From: Alphaproteobacteria bacterium
GTDB taxonomy: Bacteria > Pseudomonadota > Alphaproteobacteria > Acetobacterales > Acetobacteraceae
Length of the DNA: 10,337 nucleotides
Assembly: GCA_026225015.1 (NCBI GenBank)
Contig: JAMFRY010000032.1
Location: forward strand, 1-10,337
Reading direction: 5' to 3'
Below, piece after piece: positions 4,906 to 10,337 of this stretch. The notes beneath the pieces are model-generated. The model saw nothing but the letters and a program-made list of their open reading frames with translations. It was not told where the DNA came from and did no database searches. Position 1 is the first letter of the stretch. Every line of letters starts with the position of its first letter. A program made the translations under genes and the position numbers.

Positions 4906-6474
4906 CTATTTCTGCCGCAGATAGCTAACTAAGCCGGCGGTAGAAGAATCCAGCCCGCTTAGCGGTTCGGTGCCCCGGAATACCGGAAGCAGATTCTTGG
5001 CCAGTTCCTTGCCGAGTTCCACGCCCCATTGGTCGAATGCGTTGATGTCCCAGATGGCGGCCTCGACGAATACCCGGTGCTCATAGAGCGCAATCAGCCG
5101 CCCCAATGTGTAGGGGGTGAGCTTGTTGTAAGCCAGCGTAATCGAAGGGCGGTCGCCCAGGAATACGCGGTGCGGGTTGCCCTGAGCCTCCTCAAGCGTA
5201 CGGCCTTTCAACAAGGCTTCGCTCTGGGCGAGGCAATTGACGATGAGCAGTTCGTGATGATCCTGCAATTCCGGCTCAAACCCCTGGGCTGCGACCAGAA
5301 ATTCGCAGGGAATGACTTGGGTGCCCTGGTGCAGAAGCTGGTAGAAGGCGTGCTGGCCATTGGTGCCGGGCTCGCCCCAAACCTGCGGGCCGGTGGCGCG
5401 AGCCACAAGCGCACCCGATTTGAGCACGCTTTTGCCGTTCGATTCCATGTCGAGCTGCTGCAGATAGGCCGGAAATCGGGAAAGGCGCTGGTCGTAAGGC
5501 AGAATGACGCGGGCGGCGAAACCGCAAATATTGCGGTGCCAGACTCCGATCAGGCCGAGCAGAATTGGCAGGTTTCTCGACGGCCGGGCTGTGCGAAAAT
5601 GCACATCCATTTTATGCGCGCCGGCCAGGAATTGCGTGAACTGCTCTGGCCCGATCGCGATGATCACGGAAAGTCCGATCGCCGACCATACCGAGTAGCG
5701 GCCGCCCACCCAGTCCCAGAAGCCGAAAATGTGGTCCGGCCGAATGCCGAACGCCTCCACCTTGTCGAGGGCGGTGGAGATCGCGGCAAAATGCGCCGCA
5801 ACCGCTGGCTCGCCCAAGGCGCCGGCTATCCATTTGCGGGCAGTATGCGCATTGGTCATGGTCTCGATGGTGGTGAAGGTTTTCGAGGCGACGATCACCA
5901 GCGTGCGGGCCGGATCGAGCCCTTTCATCGTATCGGAGAGATGCGCGCCATCGACATTCGAAACGAAATGGATTTTTGGTCCATCATGATAGGGCGCCAG
6001 CGCGCCGGTGACCATGACGGGGCCAAGATCGGAGCCGCCAATGCCGATATTGATCACATCGGTGAACGGTTTGCCATCCGCCGCCGCGAACGCGCCCGTG
6101 CGCACGGAATCCGCAAAGCTATAGAGCGAAGCCAGAGTCTTGTTGATCTCCGGCATCACGTCGGCGCCATCCGTATATACCGGCATGTTCCCCACGTTCC
6201 GCAATGCGGTGTGCAGAACGGCGCGATCTTCCGTGGTGTTGATTTTCTCTCCGGCAAACATTGCATCGCGCTTGGCTTCCACGCCGGACTCGGCGGCCAG
6301 GCGCAGCAGCTGGGATAACGCTTCCTGCGTCAGATGCGTTTTCGAATAATCCAGCAGCAGGTCATCCTGCGAGACCGAAAATTCGCTGAACCGGCCGGGA
6401 TTTTCGGAAAACAGGGTTCTGAGATCTTTGGAGGTGCTTCGAAGGCCGGATAACTGCGTCCAAAGATCACTCAT
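4906..6474 (-). CDS. pgi: Glucose-6-phosphate isomerase (522 aa)
   Basis: Interconverts glucose-6-phosphate and fructose-6-phosphate in the cytosol. Both family signatures are complete: 'DWVGGRYSVWSAIG' (254-267) and 'FDQWGVELGK' (480-489), the latter ending in the conserved active-site lysine. 'GEPGTNGQH' (367-375) holds the catalytic glutamate (Glu368), and 'INIGIGGSDLGP' (141-152) and 'VASKTFTTIETMTN' (195-208) form the sugar-phosphate pocket. At 522 residues it is slightly shorter than the roughly 550 of enteric enzymes, but it reaches the usual end ('DSSTAGLVSYLRQK'). The ATG lies 2 bases past the eda stop, with GGAG 9 bases upstream inside eda, so it is co-transcribed with edd-eda. Pgi here can feed fructose-6-phosphate back into the Entner-Doudoroff route, useful where phosphofructokinase is lacking (inference from the group). 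No terminator is visible before vapB, 58 bases downstream. Confidence 0.97.
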   Translation of the reverse strand: MSDLWTQLSGLRSTSKDLRTLFSENPGRFSEFSVSQDDLLLDYSKTHLTQEALSQLLRLAAESGVEAKRDAMFAGEKINTTEDRAVLHTALRNVGNMPVYTDGADVMPEINKTLASLYSFADSVRTGAFAAADGKPFTDVINIGIGGSDLGPVMVTGALAPYHDGPKIHFVSNVDGAHLSDTMKGLDPARTLVIVASKTFTTIETMTNAHTARKWIAGALGEPAVAAHFAAISTALDKVEAFGIRPDHIFGFWDWVGGRYSVWSAIGLSVIIAIGPEQFTQFLAGAHKMDVHFRTARPSRNLPILLGLIGVWHRNICGFAARVILPYDQRLSRFPAYLQQLDMESNGKSVLKSGALVARATGPQVWGEPGTNGQHAFYQLLHQGTQVIPCEFLVAAQGFEPELQDHHELLIVNCLAQSEALLKGRTLEEAQGNPHRVFLGDRPSITLAYNKLTPYTLGRLIALYEHRVFVEAAIWDINAFDQWGVELGKELAKNLLPVFRGTEPLSGLDSSTAGLVSYLRQK

Positions 6475-6476
6475 GC

Positions 6477-7127
6477 TTACTTACTCCGGCGATGTTCGTT
6501 AAGGGCAGCCGCCTGCGCCGCGCTGGCAGTGATAGCAGACCAATCGCCGGCTTCAATGGTGTTTCGGTTCACCATCCAGGACCCGCCGACGCAGATCACA
6601 TTGGGCAGCTGCAAATAGCGGGGCGCGGAATCCGGCGTGATCCCGCCGGTGGGGCAAAAGCTGAGCCGCGGCAGCGGCGAGGCCAAAGCGGAAAGATAGG
6701 CCAGACCGCCGGCCGGCTCGGCGGGGAAGAATTTGGCGAAGCGATAGCCGCGCTCGATCAGCGCCATTGCCTCGGAAGCGGTGGCGATGCCAGGCAGCAG
6801 CGCGATATTTGCCCCATCCGCGGCATCAAGCATTTTTTGCGTGGCCCCTGGCGAGACCGCAAAGCGCGCCCCGGCCGCGGCGACGGCGGCAAGCTGCTCC
6901 GGGTTTAGCACGGTGCCGGCGCCGGCAATCGCCTCAGGCACATCGCGCCCGATCGCGCGGATCGCTTCCAACCCGGCCGCGGTGCGCAGCGTGATTTCTA
7001 TCACTTTCAGCCCGCCCGCGACCAGCGCGCGCGCCAGCGGAACGGCATTCGCCAGATCGTCGATGATCACCACCGGGATAACCGGCGCAGCCAGCAGGAT
7101 GGGCTCCAAGCCGGGTTGCGCGCTCAT
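6477..7127 (-). CDS. eda: 2-dehydro-3-deoxy-phosphogluconate (KDPG) aldolase (216 aa)
   Basis: Class I aldolase that splits KDPG into pyruvate and glyceraldehyde-3-phosphate, the last step of the Entner-Doudoroff pathway. The (beta/alpha)8 barrel shows the catalytic glutamate in 'KVIEITLRT' (Glu44), the following Arg48, the Schiff-base lysine in 'RFAKFFPAE' (Lys132), and the phosphate-binding 'CPTGGI' (158-163) and 'VGGSWMV' (180-186). The frame is open further upstream to 7262, but that extension lies inside edd and resembles no aldolase N-terminus. ATG 7127 gives 'MSAQPGLEPILLAAPVIPVVI', a normal start and the usual length. The ATG overlaps the edd stop (ATGA, 7124-7127), which indicates translational coupling and equal production of the two enzymes. 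The family also has weaker activity on 4-hydroxy-2-oxoglutarate. Confidence 0.97.
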   Translation of the reverse strand: MSAQPGLEPILLAAPVIPVVIIDDLANAVPLARALVAGGLKVIEITLRTAAGLEAIRAIGRDVPEAIAGAGTVLNPEQLAAVAAAGARFAVSPGATQKMLDAADGANIALLPGIATASEAMALIERGYRFAKFFPAEPAGGLAYLSALASPLPRLSFCPTGGITPDSAPRYLQLPNVICVGGSWMVNRNTIEAGDWSAITASAAQAAALNEHRRSK

Positions 7128-8950
7128 GCCGCCAATCCCCCAAAAATCGAGGCGCCAGCATCGGCCCGGCTGACCGCGCCGCGGAACGCCGCAAACAGCT
7201 CGCGGCCCGTACCGGAATGGTAGGACGTCAGGTCCGCCATCTCTGGTTCGCGCGCCGCCCATTCATCCGGATCGACCAGTACGCTCAGCCTTCCGGCCGT
7301 GCCATCGACGCGAACGATATCGCCGTCGCGAAGTTTGGCGATCGGCCCGCCATCGGCGGCTTCCGGCGTGACGTGAATGGCGGATGGCACCTTGCCGGAG
7401 GCGCCGGACATCCTGCCATCGGTCACTAGCGCGATTTTGAAGCCGCGATCCTGTAATACGCCCAAAGGCGGCATCAACTTGTGCAACTCCGGCATGCCAT
7501 TGGCCTTCGGACCCTGGAAGCGCACCACCACCACGCTGTCCTGGTTCAGCTCACCCGCCTTGAAGGCGGCATGCACGGATTCCTGGCTGTGGAAAATGCG
7601 GGCCGGCGCCTCGATCACATGGCGTTCCAGCGCCACGGCGGAGGTTTTGATGACCGCGCGGCCAAGCTCCCCATCCAGCACGCGCAAGCCGCCGGTCGGC
7701 TGAAACGGGTTGTTGATCGCGCGCAGCACGGTCTCATCGCCGCTTGCCTCCGCCGCAGGGAGCCATTTCACATGGCCTTCAGCATCCAAAAAGGGCTCGG
7801 TCGCGTAGGCCGCAAGTCCGGCGCCGAAGACGGTCTGCGCGTCTTCATGCAGCAAGCCGCCGCTCAGCAATTCGCGGATCAAAAATCCCATGCCGCCGGC
7901 GGCGTGGAAAGCGTTCACATCCGCCGTGCCGTTCGGATAGATATGGGTAAGCAGCGGGGTGATCTCGGCGATGTCGGAGAAATCATCCCAGGTGAGCATG
8001 ATCCCCGCCGCGGCGGCCATCACGATCAGATGCAGCGTATGGTTGGTGGAACCGCCCGTGGCGTGCAGCCCGACAATGGCGTTGACGAAGGATCGCTCAT
8101 CCAGCATGCGGCCGATGGGGGTGAATTCATTGCCCGATTCGGTGATCGCCATGGCGCGCTTGGCGGCAGCCCGGGTCAGCGCGTCGCGCAATGGGGTGTT
8201 GGGGTTGATGAAGGCCGCGCCCGGCAGATGCAGGCCCATGATTTCCATCATCATCTGGTTGGTGTTGGCGGTGCCGTAAAATGTGCAGGTGCCGGGGCTG
8301 TGATAGGATTTGGCCTCGGCCTCCAGCAGCTCGGCGCGGCTGACTTTCTGCTCCGCATAAAGCTGGCGGATTCGATTCTTCTCCGAATTTGCAAGGCCGG
8401 AAGGCATCGGGCCGCCGGGGATGAACACCGCCGGCAGATGGCCGAAGGAGAGTGCCCCGGTCAACAGGCCGGGGACGATCTTGTCGCAAATGCCGAGATA
8501 GACCGCGGCATCGAAGGTGGCGTGGGAGAGCGCGATCGCGGTGCTGAGCGCGATCACGTCGCGCGAGAACAGCGAAAGCTCCATGCCGGTCTCGCCCTGG
8601 GTGATGCCATCGCACATCGCCGGCACGCCGCCCGCCACCTGCGCGACGCCGCCGGCCTGTCTGGCTGCTTCGCGGATCAGCTCGGGGAAGCGCTCATAGG
8701 GCTGGTGGGCGGAGAGCATGTCGTTATAGGCGGTGACGATCCCCAGGCTGGCGCCGTCGCCGCCGCGCAAAACTTCCTTATCGCCGGGGGCGCAGGCCGC
8801 AAAGCCATGCGCCCGGTTGGCGCAGCCCAGCGCCTGGCGGTGCGGCTTGCTGTCCAGCGCCGCTGTCACCCGTTGCAGATAGGCGGCCCGCGAAGCGCTG
8901 CTGCGCGCCGCTATGCGGTTGGTGACTTCCTTCAAGCGAGGGTTCAGCAT
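7124..8950 (-). CDS. edd: 6-phosphogluconate dehydratase (608 aa)
   Basis: Iron-sulfur dehydratase of the IlvD/Edd family that converts 6-phosphogluconate to KDPG, the committed step of the Entner-Doudoroff pathway. Visible family blocks are 'GIVTAYNDMLSAHQPYERFP', 'GGVPAMCDGITQGETGMELSLFSRD', 'LGICDKIVPG' (Cys155, cluster ligand), 'PGTCTFYGTANTNQMMMEIMG' (Cys222, cluster ligand), 'HATGGSTNHTLHL' and 'TDGRMSGASGKVPSAIHVTPEA' near the C-terminus. The length matches E. coli Edd (603 residues). The frame can start at TTG 8956 or ATG 8950. AGGAG at 8963-8959 is 8 bases from the ATG but only 2 from the TTG, so the ATG is chosen. It is the first gene of edd-eda-pgi and overlaps eda by 4 bases. The 85 bases upstream show no convincing promoter boxes; read-through from the glycosyltransferase gene on the same strand is possible. 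The oxygen-sensitive cluster may make it vulnerable to oxidants. Confidence 0.97.
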   Translation of the reverse strand: MLNPRLKEVTNRIAARSSASRAAYLQRVTAALDSKPHRQALGCANRAHGFAACAPGDKEVLRGGDGASLGIVTAYNDMLSAHQPYERFPELIREAARQAGGVAQVAGGVPAMCDGITQGETGMELSLFSRDVIALSTAIALSHATFDAAVYLGICDKIVPGLLTGALSFGHLPAVFIPGGPMPSGLANSEKNRIRQLYAEQKVSRAELLEAEAKSYHSPGTCTFYGTANTNQMMMEIMGLHLPGAAFINPNTPLRDALTRAAAKRAMAITESGNEFTPIGRMLDERSFVNAIVGLHATGGSTNHTLHLIVMAAAAGIMLTWDDFSDIAEITPLLTHIYPNGTADVNAFHAAGGMGFLIRELLSGGLLHEDAQTVFGAGLAAYATEPFLDAEGHVKWLPAAEASGDETVLRAINNPFQPTGGLRVLDGELGRAVIKTSAVALERHVIEAPARIFHSQESVHAAFKAGELNQDSVVVVRFQGPKANGMPELHKLMPPLGVLQDRGFKIALVTDGRMSGASGKVPSAIHVTPEAADGGPIAKLRDGDIVRVDGTAGRLSVLVDPDEWAAREPEMADLTSYHSGTGRELFAAFRGAVSRADAGASIFGGLAA

Positions 8951-8958
8951 CGCCAATT

Positions 8959-8963
8959 CTCCT
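8959..8963 (-). promoter_or_regulatory. Ribosome-binding site that fixes the edd start
   Basis: AGGAG on the minus strand lies 8 bases before ATG 8950 and only 2 bases before the in-frame TTG at 8956. The spacing rules out the TTG as the main start, making Edd 608 rather than 610 residues. Confidence 0.7.
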
Positions 8964-9035
8964 AGATCCTAAAACAGATATGTAAGCGCCCCGCCGGCAC
9001 AAAAGAATGGGTTGGGAAAGCGCCGTCATTTGCCC

Positions 9036-10337
9036 CTAAGGTTCGGGCGCTGCGGGCGCCGCTTGGGCAGCTTTACGAGCGTTGGGGCGCGGCTTTGGTG
9101 GCGCCTGAAAATTCAGAAGCCTGCTTGTGCTGGCGATGGCCTCAGCCCGCGGATGAAAAGCGTCGGGCCGCGCCCCTTCCACGAACGGCCGCAGGCGTCT
9201 GCTCCGCACATCCTCGATCAACTGCAATATGTCAGCCGGCCGCGCCGGATATGGATAGACGACGCCAAATTGCATGGCCCGCACCCGCTCCGCCGGCGCG
9301 CCGATATCGGGCACCAAGGGGATAAAGCCGTAGCTCAACGCCTCGGACAGGGTGTAGGAATAGGTCTCCGGCCATTCATGCAGAAACAAAGCGAGATCGC
9401 CGCGCGCCTCGGCAACCAGGATCGGGAGCATCTCCGCCGCGTAGCGCCCGGTGATGCGCACATTGCCCAGCTTCAGCAATTCCTCATCCAGGCTGGTATA
9501 GCCGATCACGCGAAAGCTCAAACCGGGATGCGTCAGTTTTGCGCGCCGGGCGATTTCAAGCAGCTTACCCGAACCCTTGTGCGGGCCAAGCGCGCCGAGC
9601 AGAAGGATTTCCTCATCATCCTCCGCCCGGCGGATGAGCGGGCTGGCGGATGCGAGCAGCCTTGCCGCCTGGCCTGCCGGTGCGATGCCGGATTCCGGGT
9701 GCGGGATGACCGTGACCTTCAAACCTGGAAAGCCGCGGGATAAAAAACCGGCCGCGGATTGCGATGGCGCAATCACCTGCGTGCAGCCGCGCAATAACCG
9801 CTCAAACAATGCGCGATGTGCAGCGGGGTCGATGCCGGTTAAACGGGAGGCATCATGCACCCCGCCGATGGCGATGCAACGCGCGCAGATTTCGGTTTCC
9901 GCAAGGTTGCAGAACTCTGTGATGGCATCAATGAAGGTCACTCGCGGGCAAAGCGCATAGAAGTCATGTGCGTAATAAAAGCTCTTTCGCCCTTCAATCC
10001 ATGTTTCCAGCCGCCGGACGAAGGCTTGCCCAAAGCCCAGAAGCTGGTGCGCCAGAACATGGCCGGGATCAGCTGCGTCGAGCAGTTTGAAAACTTCCTC
10101 GCTTTCATGGTCCGAAAACGCGGCGTGAAAAATCGGCGCGTCACCGGAGAGCGCCATGCTCCCATCATTCCGGCAAGTCAGGCTGAGCTTGACCGCTTGC
10201 CCGTAGCCGACCGCCTGCTCGATATCGGCAACCGCCTTCGCGGAGCCGCCGCCCATGCTGTTGCATATCACCAGCACGAATTGCGTGCCGCCTTGCCGCG
10301 CACGACGCAGCCGCCAGGCATCCAGCGCCCAGCGCGC
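9036..10337 (-). CDS. GT4-like glycosyltransferase (GT-B fold), N-terminus beyond the window
   Basis: Sugar transferase of the GT-B / family 4 type, 433 codons visible. The frame stays open to the right edge; a GTG at 10277 sits inside beta-strand 1 and is not the real start. The acceptor half begins 'FVLVICNSMGGGSAKAV' and carries 'YYAHDFYALCPRVTFID' (about 121-137) followed by a cysteine cluster, C-x7-C-x2-C (in 'EFCNLAETEICARC'). The donor-nucleotide half has 'LLLGALGPHKGSGKLLEIAR' (about 245-264) and the diagnostic EX7E motif in 'PETYSYTLSEALSYGFIPL' (Glu324 and Glu332, counted from the edge). A low-complexity Pro/Ala/Lys tail ends the protein. The visible residues before strand 1 (ARWALDAWRLRRARQGGTQ) suggest a preceding domain, so this may be the last part of a longer multi-domain transferase for cell-surface polysaccharide. 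The sugar and acceptor cannot be told. The stop is 85 bases before edd. Confidence 0.85.
   Translation of the reverse strand, partial: ARWALDAWRLRRARQGGTQFVLVICNSMGGGSAKAVADIEQAVGYGQAVKLSLTCRNDGSMALSGDAPIFHAAFSDHESEEVFKLLDAADPGHVLAHQLLGFGQAFVRRLETWIEGRKSFYYAHDFYALCPRVTFIDAITEFCNLAETEICARCIAIGGVHDASRLTGIDPAAHRALFERLLRGCTQVIAPSQSAAGFLSRGFPGLKVTVIPHPESGIAPAGQAARLLASASPLIRRAEDDEEILLLGALGPHKGSGKLLEIARRAKLTHPGLSFRVIGYTSLDEELLKLGNVRITGRYAAEMLPILVAEARGDLALFLHEWPETYSYTLSEALSYGFIPLVPDIGAPAERVRAMQFGVVYPYPARPADILQLIEDVRSRRLRPFVEGARPDAFHPRAEAIASTSRLLNFQAPPKPRPNARKAAQAAPAAPEP

Noticed and set aside
5029..6318. Long open frame (about 429 codons) on the plus strand opposite pgi
   Set aside because: Same reason: it mirrors the codon use of pgi and shows no domain or ribosome-binding site of its own.
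7128..7262. N-terminal extension of eda upstream of ATG 7127
   Set aside because: It lies inside edd, reads as unrelated Arg/Gly-rich text, and the ATGA overlap start gives a normal-length aldolase.
7481..8965. Long open frame (about 494 codons) on the plus strand opposite edd
   Set aside because: It is antisense to a confidently identified gene, its translation is low-complexity (Gly/Arg/His/Gln-rich) without family pattern, and long antisense frames are expected opposite GC-rich codons.

Overview
The window looks like chromosomal DNA of a moderately GC-rich alphaproteobacterium. The tight edd-eda-pgi cluster, the MarR/VOC/GST relatives and the style of the Gly/Asn-rich repeat protein at the left edge point towards Acetobacteraceae (acidophilic or acetic-acid-bacterium relatives). 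That placement is recalled from family resemblance and was not tested. I see no tRNA, rRNA, CRISPR array, insertion sequence or prophage gene.

Layout from left to right. (1) 1-1026, minus strand: the first 342 residues of a large repetitive protein built from about nine imperfect units of the type 'LTNxGxIxGGxG...GGxGVxL'; the rest is off the left edge. (2) 1027-1651: a gene-poor stretch with an AT-rich upstream region for that gene, a dispersed-type palindrome (1299-1320) and an inverted repeat (1607-1628). (3) 1652-3619, minus strand: a three-gene run of two-domain VOC/glyoxalase-like protein, glutathione S-transferase-like protein and PhnB-like VOC protein, the last two joined by an ATGA overlap. 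(4) 3620-3717: a divergent control region with a palindrome, GTTGA-CA-TCAAC, facing (5) 3718-4170, plus strand: a MarR-family regulator that probably controls both directions. (6) 4211-4847, minus strand: a VapBC-type toxin-antitoxin pair. The toxin looks intact, but the antitoxin reading frame is broken by one missing base just before its C-terminal toxin-binding tail. (7) 4906-8950, minus strand: the Entner-Doudoroff operon edd-eda-pgi, with a 4-bp edd/eda overlap and a 2-bp eda/pgi gap. (8) 9036-10337, minus strand: a GT4-like glycosyltransferase open at the right edge.

How the genes work together. Edd and Eda convert 6-phosphogluconate to pyruvate and glyceraldehyde-3-phosphate. Pgi in the same transcript can return fructose-6-phosphate to glucose-6-phosphate, so the operon fits a cyclic Entner-Doudoroff route (inference; zwf and pgl are not in the window). 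The MarR/VOC/GST/VOC block reads as an inducible detoxification cassette of unknown substrate. VapBC lies downstream of pgi on the same strand but has its own strong ribosome-binding site. I found no clear new system. The items most worth checking are the vapB frameshift, the MarR operator and cassette, and the repeat protein.
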